64,000 nt of DNA from Odobenus rosmarus divergens. Its lineage: Eukaryota > Chordata > Mammalia > Carnivora > Odobenidae. The DNA is taken from the NCBI RefSeq assembly GCF_000321225.1, contig NW_004450404.1, positions 783,848-847,847 on the forward strand, written 5' to 3'. The notes under the pieces are model-generated. The model ran no database searches, had not been told where the DNA came from, and saw only the letters and a program-made list of their open reading frames with translations. The translations under genes were made by a program, and so were the position numbers. Positions 47,791 through 60,307 of the stretch are shown one piece after another; the first letter of the stretch is position 1; each line of letters starts with the position of its first letter.

Positions 47791-47837
47791 GTGATTTGCA
47801 TGGGAAACTGGATGATCTTTTTTTGATCTTCTATAAG
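47791..47837 (+). CDS. PPEF1: PPEF1 coding exon 6: GDLHG metal-binding motif
   Basis: A 47-nt exon encoding residues 173-188, GDLHGKLDDLFLIFYK. GDLHG (173-177) is the first PPP signature; Asp174 and His176 are expected ligands of the binuclear metal centre. The acceptor is tttgcactccag| and the donor is AAG|gtaaat. Gly173 is assembled from exon 5 (G) and exon 6 (GT). Its small size and long flanking introns make it a possible skipping target. Skipping it would delete metal ligands and, because 47 is not a multiple of 3, shift the frame. Confidence 0.97.
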
Positions 47838-50800
47838 GTAAATAATTATTTTGCTAAATAGTGGCATTTTTATGGGGGGAGGCAGTCCTAGGGCAGATAA
47901 CAACGTTGGTTTTACTAGGGATATGGACAAATACAGATGTATGTAACAGCTTTATTCTAAGAAGCCAAAATATTTATAGAAGGATATCTTTCGGCTTTGT
48001 AACACATATTTCGCCAAAACAATCTTTAAAAAATTTAATCTGGGTCTTTGATATTACAGTTATCTATATATCCAGTGGGATTTGCACCTGATTATATGTA
48101 TGGTCTTTATCACATCGTAAATGTCTAGATGGCACAGAATGGGGAGGGAAGCAATCTGTTTTGTTTTTATTTTGTTCAGGAGTGAGCATGTCACACACCA
48201 GTCTTCTCTTCCGAAGCACGCTCATTACATATGAAGGGAGTGCCCCACTTAGGAAGTTCCAAATTGCTCTCTTCTCTACCCTGATTCACCATCGCTGAGC
48301 TCAGCGCTGTGACTCCTCTCCATTTGTTGGGTTTCGGTTGTGGGGGCCCACACAGAGGGCACAGAGCAGCGTGGCTGGCATGGGGTTTCTCTGCAGCTCT
48401 ACAATGGGATTCATTTCTCTCTCTGAGCCAGCAGTGACAACCTGAATATTTGCTTCTGGGACAACTGATCCTGAGGTGACCTCTGGATCTTTATGTCTTT
48501 GTTGTCCTTGTTGATGTCTCTTGTTGATTCCCTGTGTCAGTCCCCACGCTAGCATGTTGAACAACTGGGCACAGTATAGGTGTCTCCAGTGGTTGAAAGA
48601 AAATATATTCTGATTATTATGATGGCCAATCATTTCTACTCTTTGGAGACTGTGAGAGCTTAAGTAAGCCACGTAACCTCCATGAAATTCAATTTTTTAT
48701 TTTTTGGCTGTAATATTCTTGAGCTTCCACCCCACAAAAGGCTGTCTTATGGATAAAATAACGAATATCCAAAAGCATTTTTTAAGGTAATAAATTATAA
48801 CAGAAATGCGAGGTTTTAATTTCATTCATTTGGAGTGGAAGCTTAGAAGGGAATGGAGTGGGCCAAACCAGGAGTGGATGAATGGAGCCGGCACTTAGGA
48901 CATTCAGTGGAGACTGCAGGAGACCTAAGCAAGGATCCGGAGCCTGGTAGCCGGAGAACCAGAGCAGAGAAAGTTAGGTTGGTGCCAGGAAGACCAGCCG
49001 AAGTTTTTCTGGTAGGGAGCTGACGGTGCTAGCAAAAGAACAATTCCTGAGATCAAGCCCAGAATCCAAGCTGGGTGGGGAAGGAAGAGAAGTCAGGATG
49101 GGCCAGTCAACTAGGAGAAATGGGAGGGCAGCAGGACTGGCATGCTTTCTGAGCAAGGGAGCAGACAGGTCGGGGCAAGGGCCTTGGGAAGCAGGAAGGG
49201 CGGGAAGTTATACGGGGAAGAGGCCTAGGAGACGAGTGTGTCGACGGCGGAGTCTAGAAGGTGGGTGGCTGAACAGAGTGAAAGAGCCTATGGGAGATGA
49301 GGGGGTCGAGGGTGTGGAAAGCAAAGTGTGTTAAGTGAGTTGGCCCCAGGACTGTGAGGTGAGGAGCAGGGGAAGGATGGCTAGTCAGAGGTCATGGGCT
49401 GGAAAGGAGGAGGGGCTTTTAGCCAAGGCTGGCAACATGTTGGTCTTTTATAAAAGAGTGGCTCTGAGGAGCATGGGAGGAGTCCATCAGCCTTCTTGGC
49501 GGGGGGGAGGGGGGGGGCAGATTTCAAGAGGGAAGTTTTCTGAATGAGTTGAAGGCAGAAGAGAGTTTATTTACCATGAAATGGGGATTCTGCTGGCCAA
49601 ATTGGAAAGCTGTGGGGGCGGCGGGAGAGTGGACTGGTGAGAGGGCACTAAGGAGTTACCACAGTTGGGGAATGAGATTTGTTTCACTCAGTTCGTGGGG
49701 CCACATTAAATGTTCAGGAGTTCAATCCCACTACCATTGACAGTGACCATCGGAGGAAGGAAAGAGAGGGCAGGAGGATGTGGGGAACAACCACAAGAGA
49801 AAATCCAGCGATTATGTTTTTAGAGGTTTGGGGAGATACATAAGAGGGAAAATAGCTGAGTAAATGAGATGGGAAAAATGACTTCTGAGGCATTTAGAAA
49901 TGCAAATTTCTTGAGAGGTAGCTGAAGAGATTAAGATGTGATCAGGGAAAGGACTTGGGAGTAGACAGATGAGAAAAGAGAACTACGACATGTTTCTTTA
50001 ACTCTGTCGGCAGAGCGGTATGGAGCATATGAAACTGGAAAGTGCTAACGTAAAGACTGAACAGGAGGAGGTGGGTGGTAAGGAGTACCATAAAAAGAAC
50101 GAAAGGTGAAAATATAGCATTCACATGAAAGCAAGAGGTATTTTGAGAGTTAACCCACGACAGTGTTCCAGAAGTGGAGACCGAGAGTCCAGTAGTGGAA
50201 GAGTAGGGCACTCTCCTTTGGGAGGGATTTGGGGAGAGGGAGGTGAGAGGGATGTTTGGAAAATATGAATTCAAGTTTTAACAGGCGTGAGCGAGAAGCA
50301 GCTAAAATGCATCTCAGATGCGGGATAAACCATGCGCCACAGAATCTCGAAATTGCCTGGTTTGAAAGGGGAAACTGAGGGAGGAGCCACTGAGAACAGC
50401 AAGGTTCCACTCTTAGAAGGTGAGAAGGTGCTGTCGTTGATGGTGTCTGAGAGGGGCAAAGGGCCTGGTGGGCCCGCGAGGATGGCGAGCCCCTCAGCTT
50501 AGGGGCAGCGAGGGCGGTGAGGGTCCGGAGTTGCAGGCCCCGAGAGGAAAGGGCAGTCACGCGGGCGTGTCTGAGTAAGCTCCTTCACATGATGATCTCA
50601 CTCGCAAAAGTCAGCATTTTGCCTTTTTCTGTTTCACTTTTTATCTGAAGTTTAAATGAGGAATGATAATAGGAGGCAAGGGTCCAGCGCAGCCTGAAAC
50701 CGGGCACACACACTGTTCAGGAAACAATGTCTGTACCTGAATACCAAGGGCAGTGACAGCCCCCTCTCCGGGGGGCGGACCCCTGTGTACTTATCTTTAC

Positions 50801-51597
50801 TTGGCTCTCCTCTGTGGTCCCAAACCCACACAATTAAGGAGAAAGGGCCTCTGAGTTCTTGAAATCGCTGTCACAAATCCAGGGAACTTGCCTCACAGGA
50901 TGGACCCCAGGCCCTTACTCAAAGACCAGTGAACATTGTATCCGGAAAATCCCATCTGATACATACATTCTTGATACAAGGAGGCCCGTCTGCTCCCCAC
51001 CCCAGCAAGCGAGGGAGTGGGAGGGGAAAGGCAGGCATGAGAAAGGAGCACCAGGGTGAGAAGCAAAGCTCCTACTGACAGAGGAGACCCAGACCTCTAA
51101 GTGTGAGATAGGAAATGCGTACAGGGAGGAGAGTTCCGTGTTTCTCAGAAGTACCTGACAGGGTGCTTAGATCGACAAGCCTGCAGGGTCAAGAAAGGGT
51201 TAAGGGCTGTGTGGTGCATACTCGGTTAAGAAGTAGAGAGAACAAATGGCGCATGTTCACAACCCTGAGTTAAAATGGTTAAAGTAATTTAAAAACGCAT
51301 TTTAGCTTTTAAAGGAGTAAGCTTCAGTGATCTGGAAAATTCATCTTAGCAGTACTTGCAGTATGAGTGAGTATCATTACTGGGTCTTAGGTATAGGAGG
51401 ACAAAAGAACATGAGGGGGGGAAAGGAAGATTAGTTGAGAGAAGCGTAAGGGGCCAGGAGAGTAGATGAGGGGGGAAAGAAAGCACATCTTACGAACAAG
51501 GCAGGGAAAGGGGGAGTGCTGGACTTCTCTCTGTGGCCTCACCCGGGGCTGACAGCAGGTGTCAACCCTGACCTAAGCCATCTCTCAGTTCCTTCAG

Positions 51598-51750
51598 GAA
51601 ATGGTAGGGTTTCTGTGATGGCGGATGATGCTCGCTGCAAAACTCAGTGCATCAACAGTGTGGTTTTGATTCCCGACTTTGTGGAACGCCCCGTGTGTGG
51701 CCCTTTCCTCTGGTTCATCCTCAGCAGCACGCGGGACTGAGGCGCCTCAG
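51598..51750 (+). other. Exon-like island in intron 6, not assigned
   Basis: Preceded by ctctcagttccttcag| and followed by gcctcagg|gtaagc, with locally raised CpG. An open frame from 51516 runs through it to TGA at 51738 (ending LWFILSSTRD). It is not compatible with PPEF1: inclusion after exon 6 in phase 0 meets a TGA at the seventh codon. I do not recognise the peptide. It could be a chance frame, a pseudogene fragment or a poison or non-coding exon. Confidence 0.25.
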
Positions 51751-52284
51751 GGTAAGCCTCGTACTCTCTACCTCCTACTGAGAAGCAGCTAGTGGCCTTG
51801 CTTTCACTTATCCTTATTTTATTATGATTTGTTTAGTAAAATTATCATCTGATGTTTGTTTTATTTTTTCTCATTTAATTTTTCACCATGCATTTTATTC
51901 ACATTCTGATTGAGCTTGAATTGTAGGGAATAGTTTGGCAAACTAGTGTTGGAGATCTTTGGACCTGTAAATCACTGAAGTTTATATTATGCTCTGACTG
52001 ATTCCTCTCAGTCAACCCAAAAGAGAAACCAGGAAACCCCCAGGCTTTGAATTAAGGCAAAATTGATATTCATCTTTCAGTGGGTACTTTGCTAGGCCAT
52101 TTCTTCCTCGTCAGGAATGGGGCTGGCCCAAGGCCAACCAAAGGCATCGCCTGAGAGGGAGAGTTACAGTGGCGGGTCCCTGAGATGCCTTGCCATACTA
52201 CTGTTTTCATCCAAACGGTTGGTTTGGTTCAAGGCTCAAATCCTTATAACCAATCATATACAAAAGTGAGTCTATCCACAGATT

Positions 52285-52640
52285 TATTCATTTAATACAC
52301 TTTTATCTGGTCCTTCCAGTGTTCGAGGCACTATATGAAAACTGTGAGGATACAAAGGTGAATATGAACTTTCTTCATTTCACATGTATTTATTAAACCC
52401 GTTATGAATGAGGTGCTCTGCTAAGGGTTGGCAAGACAGTGTGACTAAGATGCAGTCTTCAGCCCCGGAGACATCACAGTTTAGTGGGGAAGGTCAACTA
52501 GTAAAAAGACAAGACAGGTCAGGGTGGGACATATTAACGCTAAGGAGAAGCACAAGTCTCCAAGGTAGCATGTTGGAGGGGCACCTCACCTCATGGGAGA
52601 CTTCCTGGAGGAGGTGACATTTAAGACAACCTGTTCAAAG
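52285..52640 (+). repeat. L2-like remnant
   Basis: ggtccttccagtgttcgagg, gtgactaagatgcagtcttc and atgggagacttcctggagga: L2-type 3' region. Confidence 0.5.
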
Positions 52641-53976
52641 AATTTTACTCATTTAGTAAGTGCCGAAATCATGAAGGAAAGTTTTGGAGGATCGGAAAAG
52701 ATTTTATTCTCGCACACTCTTTGCGGTGCCCTGTAATAAATAATGGGATTCATACCAGTGATTGCTTTTGATTATTTATGTTGAGCTTTTGGTTCCTTTC
52801 ATATTTGGTTGTCCTTACAAATTGTATCATTTAGCACCTTAAGACTAAGCTAGACATTTTCAGCTCCAATCCTATTTGGGTTTGAAAAGAATGCTTTCCT
52901 CGTTGTTAACCATGACGGACCTTTGCTAAAAGGGCATCTCAGCATTATATGGCTTCAGATACCATCAAGTGAAGCAATCTACATGGTATTAGTTAAGTTA
53001 TATTTTTAGATTTTATTTTCTGAAAAGGTTAATTTTAATCAGCCACGTTTGCTTAATTAGAATGACCATTGTGAAATACTTCATTCAGAGCCTCAATTAG
53101 CCTTGCTAAAATTACAAGACATTTTTTTCCTCGTTGAATGGAAAGCTTGAAAGTTTAGATCACGTATTGGCAAACTGGTTTGTTAAACTGATGCTCTGAG
53201 TGGAGACCTCCTGAAGCTGAAAAAGAGGTGCACGCGGACAGAGAGAAGCTAATTACCTCTTGACCCTGTGGGCACAGGTCACACTGATGCTGTCCACCGG
53301 AAGCCATGCCACTTTGTTTTCATTTTCTTTCTCTCTTCCCTACCATCCCCCGCCCTCCATCCCCATGATTTTCCACTTGAGAAGGTCCTTAAATATTTTC
53401 TTTTTTCTCTTTCGCTGACATGCTGCACGCTGCCACAGTAGTCAATTCTTTTTCTTTGGAGATTAAGACGGTATGTTGCAATCAGAAGAAGAGATCTCTA
53501 AAACAGGGTTTGGAAAAGAAATACAAATTAAAATCATGTGGAGCTGCGGTCCAGAGGGTATTGTTTGATGTGCCTTGGGAAAAAGTGCAAAAAAATGGCA
53601 TAACATCTAGATGATTATCATAAAATACTTCAGTAGAAAATAGGTGAGCATACAGGGAAACATCTTGTTTTTTCTCTATTCAAGTGAATTAATTGTGGTC
53701 TGCTATTTTTTCCCCTTCAGGTCATCTGAATGCTGTTCAGAGTTGTAGTTACCCTGGGGTTTCTATATTTGTCAACATCATTTCCATGTCATAGATGGTT
53801 TGTTGTATATCAGCTGCAGAACAAGCCAGAGAGTTTGGTTTACTGGAACTGAGTGAAGGATGGGTTATAGCAAAAGTTTTTGCTTTTTTGAAGGAAACCC
53901 AGTCAAATCTCAGTAGCCGGAAGCCTAAGTATCCTAGAGACTTTATGTACAAGGACACTTAGCTCCTCATCTTCTT

Positions 53977-54184
53977 TTTTTTTTTTTTTTTAAAGACTTT
54001 ATTTATTTATTTGACATAGAGAGAGTGAGAGAGAGAGAGAGCATAAGCAGGGGGAGTGGCAGGCAGAGGGAGAAGCAGGCTCTCTGCTGAGCAAGGAGCC
54101 CGATGCGGGACTCGATCCCAGGACTCCGGGATCATGACCTGAGCCGAAGGCAGCCACTTAACCGACTGAGCCACCCAGGTGTCC
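53977..54184 (-). repeat. Carnivore tRNA-Lys SINE
   Basis: Perfect 15-nt duplication gctcctcatcttctt at 53962-53976 and 54185-54199. Confidence 0.95.
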
Positions 54185-54825
54185 GCTCCTCATCTTCTTA
54201 TCTATTTTCTACTTTCCTCATTATTCTAAGACAAAAATGTATTTGAACTCCTACTGTATAAAGTAATATGACTAATCCTGAGCCAACAGGACAGATCTGA
54301 TAAATTCAAATAAGTCTTGCCTTCTTTGAAGTGGCTGTTCTGAGAGGCTTAATATGTACAAGAGTTCAGTAGACATTTAAGACTCCTTTTAGAATCACTT
54401 CCAGAGACTGTGATATATTCTATCGAATGAGCTTCATTATCACAAATCTTAGTCTTTTGACAACATGTGTAATTTTTTGAAAAGGTTAGAACTCACTGGA
54501 TGTTAAGGGTGGCATATAAGGTGGATGGCCTAGGTGACCATTACTATTATGGGCTTAAAATTAGGTTTGACTAAAGGAATTCATTATTCTTTGCCTGTGG
54601 TAGAGGTGAAATACCTACAAAGTCTGGTTTAAGTGGAGATGAGAAGTTCTAATATAAGAAATTTTGTCATCACAGTGGAAAACATGTTTACTATCCAAAT
54701 ATAATAAATATAATTTTAAACCACTGAATGCTTTTTTCGTATTTTGATGTTAAGGTTATGCTGGTTTCATGAAGTGAATTGAAAAGATTTTCATCTTTTT
54801 CTATGGTTTGGAATAATTAAAGGCC

Positions 54826-54990
54826 CTGGTTCTCAAACTTGACATTGTAAACACCTAAGGAATTGGAAAAAAAAAAAATTACTGATATGTGAGCCCTACT
54901 CTCAGAGACTCTGATGGACACCTAGGGACTTTTAAAAGCCCCCCACATGATTCCGATGTATAACCAAGGATAGGAATCATTGGTTTAAAT
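54826..54990. repeat. MER5-like remnant
   Basis: ctggttctcaaacttgacat, ctactctcagagactctgat and aagccccccacatgattccg, the expected MER5 order. Confidence 0.65.
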
Positions 54991-55003
54991 AACATTAAAA
55001 CTG

Positions 55004-55206
55004 GGGCACCTGGGTGGCTCAGTCATTAAGCATCTGCCTTCAGCTCAGGTCATGATCCCAGGGTCCTGGGATCGAGCCCTGCATCGGGCTCCCTGCTTGG
55101 CAGGGAGCCTGCTTCTCCCTCTCCCACTCCCCCTGCTGTATTCCCTCTCTCACTGTCTCTCTCTCTCTCTCTCTCTGTCAAATAAAGAAATAAATTCTTA
55201 AAAAAA
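55004..55206 (+). repeat. Carnivore tRNA-Lys SINE
   Basis: Perfect 13-nt duplication aacattaaaactg at 54991-55003 and 55207-55219. Confidence 0.94.
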
Positions 55207-55459
55207 AACATTAAAACTGTTTGCTCTTGAAAATTGAGGTAGCGCTCTGCTACAAAGCCACAGGGAGATGTACTGTTCAAGTTTTCTACTTCTTTTGAAT
55301 CAGTTCTCAGTTCTCATAGTTTCTTATTTGCAGGGAAATCCTCCATTTCTCTAGACTATAAAAGTACATTGCGATAGATGTCGATGTTATATTGTTTACA
55401 TATATGTAACTCTTTTATCTAGTTCTCTACATCTTTTTTCCTACTCTTTAATCTTACAT

Positions 55460-55571
55460 ATTTTTTAAAAGATTTTATTTTTAAGTAATCTCTACACCCA
55501 ACATGGGGCGCAAACTCACAACCCCGAGACCAAGAGTCACATGCTCTACTGATGAGCCAGTCAGGCACCCC
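55460..55571 (-). repeat. Short-body carnivore SINE
   Basis: Flanked by taatcttacat (55449-55459 and 55572-55582). The right-hand copy of that target is also the left flank of the next SINE. Confidence 0.92.
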
Positions 55572-55582
55572 TAATCTTACAT

Positions 55583-55767
55583 TTTTTTTTAAAGATTTTA
55601 TTTATTTATTTGAGAGAGAGAGAGAGAGAGAGAATGAGCAGGGGGGAGAGGGACAAGCAGACTCCACGCTGAGCAGGGAGCCCAACTCAGGGCTTGATCC
55701 CAGGCCCCCAGGATCATGACCTGAGCCAAAGGCAGACGCCCAACTGACTGAGCCACCCAGGTGCCCC
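55583..55767 (-). repeat. Carnivore tRNA-Lys SINE at a reused target
   Basis: Follows the 55572-55582 target copy directly and is followed by ttacat at 55769-55774. Contains a (GA)n run at 55614-55632. Confidence 0.92.
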
Positions 55768-55779
55768 GTTACATATTTT

Positions 55780-56014
55780 TAAATTCTCTCTTTTTTTTAC
55801 TTATCCTTAATCAGGCTCATGATGAGTTTATCAATTTTATTGGTTCTTTCAAAGAATCATCTTTTAGATTTATGTATTTTTTCTTTTTTATTTGCTATTT
55901 CACTAATTTCAGCTTTTATCTTTATTTGATTGACTTTATTGTTCTGTTTCTAATTTCCTGAGATGAATAGTCTTTCATGTGCATCTTCTTTAAGCTTTAA
56001 TAATGAAAGCATTT
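55780..56014 (-). mobile_element. Old L1 remnant, left part
   Basis: atgagtttatcaattttatt, ggttctttcaaagaatcatc: antisense L1 ORF2. Continues after the two SINEs at 56500. Confidence 0.65.
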
Positions 56015-56036
56015 AAAGCTACACATCTTTTCTTTT

Positions 56037-56246
56037 CTTTTTTTTTTTAAAGATTTTATTTATTTATTTATTTATTTGAGAGAGCAAGAATGAGAGAGAG
56101 AGAGCACATGGGAGGGGGGAGGGTCAGAGGGAGAAGCAGACTCCCTGCTGAGCAGGGAGCCCGATGCAGGACTCGATCCCTGGACTCCAGGATCATTACC
56201 TGAGCCGAAGGCAGTCGCTTAACCAACTGAGCCACCCGGGAGCCCC
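56037..56246 (-). repeat. Carnivore tRNA-Lys SINE, first of a same-target pair
   Basis: Flanked by a perfect 22-nt duplication at 56015-56036 and 56247-56268 (beginning aaagctacacatctttt). Confidence 0.95.
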
Positions 56247-56265
56247 AAAGCTACACATCTTTTCT

Positions 56266-56487
56266 TTTTTTTTTTTAAGATTTATTTATTTACTTGAGAG
56301 AGAGAAAGCACGTGTGAGAGAGAGCAAGTGGGGGGAGGAGCAGAGGGAGAGAATCTCTAGTTGATCAGACTCCCTTGGTCAGCAGGATCCCAACGTGGGG
56401 CTCAGTCTCATGACTCATGAGATTACAACCTGAGCTGAAACCAAGAGTTGGGCACTTGACCGACTGAGTCACCAAGGTGCCCCCCCC
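56266..56487 (-). repeat. Carnivore tRNA-Lys SINE, second of a same-target pair
   Basis: Flanked by cacatcttttct at 56254-56265 and 56488-56499, lying within the duplication of the neighbouring SINE. Confidence 0.93.
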
Positions 56488-56499
56488 CACATCTTTTCT

Positions 56500-59250
56500 A
56501 TTTTTAGTTTTAATTGACCCTTCTATCGAACTTGTAATTTTCTTTTAATTTTCTCTGATCTAATGCTTGTTAAGATGACAATTTTAAATTTCCAAGGATC
56601 TTAATTAAAGGAGCTAGAATTCTTTAAATCATATTTTTATTATTTATTTCAAACTTTATAGGATTATGATATGAGAATATATCCTATGAAATGTTTATTA
56701 TTTTGAATTTATTCAGGATTTCTTTGAAATCAAGTACATGATTGGTTCTTATAAAATCTCTTTGGACATATGAAAAATTAATTATACTCTCTATAGGATG
56801 TAAAGTTCCTCCTGTATCTACCTATTAAATTAAGTTCATTGATTAAATATTCAATTTTCCACATATTTAGTTTCTAATATATCTGTCTAAATATGTATAT
56901 TATATATTGCTGTGTAACAAGTTACCCCAGTACTTAGTGGCTTAAAACTATAAACATTTAGTATCCCCCAGTTTCTGTGGGTCAGAAATTTGAGTGCAGC
57001 TTAGCTGAATGGTTCTGGCTTATGGTCTCTCATGAGGTGGCAGTCAAACTATTGACCAGGGCTGCATTCATCTGAAAGGTTGACTGGGGCTCAAGGACCC
57101 GTTTCCATGATTGCTCACTCATGGGGCTGCAGGCACAGCATTTTGGTTCCTCACTGGTTATTGGCAGAACAGCTACATGGGCCTCTCCATAGGGTACCTG
57201 AGTGTTCTCATGACATAGCAGCTGGCTTTCCCCAGAGTGAGTGATGCAAAAGAGAGAGAAGGCAGGAAACTGTAGTGTCTTTTATGACTTAGTCTCCGAA
57301 GTTGCACACTATCGCTCCTGCTTTTTTTTTTTTTTTCCAATTTACTAGAAGCAAATCACTAAATCCAACCCACATTCAAGAAGAGGCAAATTAGGCTTCA
57401 CCTTTTAAAGGGAGTGTCAAGAATTTGTAGACATTATTTGTAGACATTATTTTAAACCAATAATTCAATCTGAATTTTGTATTTGTGTTTGTATTTTTAA
57501 ACAGTTTCTTCTTGCATTTATTGTAGTTAAATATATGAAGCAAAAACTTATTCTTTTGTTTATTGAATACAAGTTCATGAATTGTATCTTCATAAGTGTC
57601 TTTTATTATGTAATGTTGCTTTGTGATCATGTTTAGCACTTTTAATCTTAAATTCTTAAAATTAAAGTCTTAAGTTCTTAAGTCTCATATTAATATTTAC
57701 ATTCTTGTTTTCTCTTTGTTGTACTTACCTTGTTTTCAACCTCTCTTTACCTATATTTTTTAATGTATATTTCTCACAAACTATATATTCCTGAGTTTTG
57801 TATTTTAATATAGTCTAGTAATCTTGGTATTTTAATGGGAGAATTTAACCCATTCACATTTAGTATAACAACAGATATTTTTGAAAGTTTTTCTTCTATT
57901 TTACTTTGCTTACTACTTACTATGTTTCATCTTCTCCCTTTTCTTTGTGCTGTTTTGGTGAAGTTTTCTTTATTGTTTTCTTTGGTGTTTTTACTGTGCT
58001 TTTCTTTTCAATAGTGGTTATCTTCCCATTCCTGACATTTCTGATAAATAATGTGTGTGTATATTTCTCAGATATCTATAACATTATTCTTCCACCATTA
58101 TCTTCTCTCTCCTCCAGCAAGACAAATGTATTTATTTTCACACTTTCCATGTATGTCCCCTATTGGGATGAGATTTGTGGAGAATTTGCTTTTCTCCCCT
58201 AACCTCCCCTGCAAATTCAAGTTACTGCTCATGCCATATTTTTAGTTCTTGACCATTATTAGGTTTTTCTTCATAGAATGTCTCTTCTATTTCTAGAATC
58301 CTTGCTTAGTACTTAAATTCAAGTTCCACATTATCACTATTGATTTATATTTATATTTAATTATATACTGGAGGGCTCATTGTTTATTGTTCACATCTAT
58401 ATTCTATATAATATATTTGTTCCTCTTGGATCTTTCCCTGGCTGTTACTTCATTAGAATATTTTCTTGAATGTTTTCCTCTATGGGGCATGTGGGTGCTA
58501 TATTCTCTGAATGCAAGCTCCTTGAATGCAGGGACTTTGTATTATTTACTTCTGTGTTTCTAGCACCTAAAAATGTGTCTAGCACATAACAAGCAATCAA
58601 TACATGTTCATTGCTTTTGTGGTATTAGATCACTGCATACTCACATATGTCTTTCTTCTACCCTGATGATCATCTCTGTTGTTGCTGATATTTGATCCTT
58701 TACACATCTGCAAATATTATCTATCACCCTAAGAAGTTAATGATGTTTTGGCCAATATAGAATTCTTGGTTCACAGTCCTTTTCTGTCTTTAATTTGTAG
58801 ATTTATTACACCATCTTCTACCTCCCACTACTGCATATGAGAAGTCTAATGCCAGGATGATTCTTTTCCCTTTGTAACTTACTCTTTCTGTCTAGCAGCT
58901 TCTGAGACATTTACCAGGTAATAGGGATATTTTTTCCCCTATCAATTGTGCATAGGATTCAGGAGCTCTTTCAGACTTCAGGCTGAAGTCCCTTTTTAAC
59001 CATAGAAATCTCCCTCTCTTCGTTATGTAATTATTGCCTCTTCTCCATCTGTTCCTTTTTCCTGATTCTAGAACGATTATTGCCATATTAGTTCTCTTGG
59101 CTTTGAACTCTAATTTCTTACTCATTCCTTATGATTTCCATCATTTTGCTTTTTAATCTGTGTGAGAGATGTTTCATCTGTTTGCTTTTTCGGGTCAATA
59201 ATGTATTTTCCAATCACTGTTTCTTTTAATTAGCTCTAATCTATTGATAT
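56500..59250 (-). mobile_element. Old L1 remnants, minus strand, interrupted
   Basis: Antisense L1M-type ORF2 text continues from 55780-56014 (gttttaattgacccttctat), is interrupted by an old repeat at 56890-57400, and resumes to about 59250 (atgggagaatttaacccatt; catatgtctttcttctaccc). Highly diverged; limits approximate. Confidence 0.6.
56890..57400 (+). repeat. Old interspersed repeat, copy 3 of 3
   Basis: attgctgtgtaacaagttac, cccagtacttagtggcttaa, gtttctgtgggtcagaaatt: same family as 28490-29035 and 33500-34060. Confidence 0.65.
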
Positions 59251-60084
59251 TTTAAATTTGGAAAGCACACTTTAAATGGCAAGAATTATTAACTTTTTGT
59301 TCTTTATTTATTGTCCTCTCATTTTTTAAAATAACGTTTTCCTCTGTCCTCCAACAAGTCTAGCTCATTAGGTGATAGAACTTTAGCAGATCTGATTGGT
59401 CTGTCCCTCTCTGGTTACTGGATCCCCCTTAAGTGCTAGGTTATTTTCATTTTCTATTCTCTGCTTAAGCTAGATTAAGCCTGTCTATAGTTGAAGGCAC
59501 AACAGTTGCTACTCCTGCATCAAGAGTGTGAGAGGAAGTGTCTATGTTCCTAGGTATCCCTAAATGCAAGTGTTAGTTTTCTTTTAGCTTCAGAAATAGA
59601 GATGAAGTTCCCTACACTTTTTCTAGCAAGATCCAGCTCCCTCTCCCCCAAACCAGGACCATACTAATGCTCTGAGTCAGGGTCTCCCCTTAATCAAGGG
59701 ATGCGCAGGTCCCCTCAGGCCTAGTTCTTCCATGTTCTCACCCCAGGGCTCTCAACTGCTGCTCCTCTAGCCCCCTAGAATCCCAAGAGAGCCAATAGCC
59801 TCTAACACCCCTCAGATTCCTCTGGTTTACTCATCCCAGCCAGCTGAAGGCTGAGGGAAGGAAGAGTATCAGAGATGCAGAATTCTTCCTTTTATTCTTT
59901 AAGTTCTGATAAGCAATAGCCTATGTTTTTGCAACTGGCTCACACTATTTAAGCCCAATGTGATAAACGTATGTGAATTAATGTATAAGAAAATATAAAA
60001 TAATGGGATCTTAAAATTAGAAATAACATGGAGGTCATAATAAAATGAATCTTCTCATTTGTATGGTTCTCTATGGTTTTCATG

Positions 60085-60250
60085 CAATTTTATACACACA
60101 GTCTCATTCAAGTTCCAGAGTAGCCCTGCATGGTAAGTATGGAAGTTATCATCCCCATTTTACAGATGAGGGAACTATAGCTCATAAAGTTTAAATAATT
60201 TACCCAGGGACACATGGGTAATAGTGGAGCTGGACTAGCAAATAAGTCTT
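60085..60250 (-). repeat. MIR-like remnant
   Basis: tatcatccccattttacaga and tgagggaactatagctcata: antisense MIR core. Confidence 0.6.
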
Positions 60251-60280
60251 CTTATTTCTGGCCCAGGACACTATACTACT

Positions 60281-60307
60281 GCTTGCTTGCTTGCTTGCTT
60301 GTTTGTT
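60281..60307 (+). repeat. (GCTT)n/(GTTT)n microsatellite
   Basis: Four to five gctt units followed by gttt units. Confidence 0.85.

Noticed and set aside
50150..50560. Open frame of 136 codons, minus strand
   Set aside because: Sits in a purine-rich stretch with few TAA/TAG/TGA on the opposite strand; overlapping frames are also open; no recognised domain.
51598..51750. Treating the exon-like island as a PPEF1 coding exon
   Set aside because: Its open frame does not match the phase-0 junction of intron 6, and the known GDLHG-FYK|NGLPS join is continuous without it.
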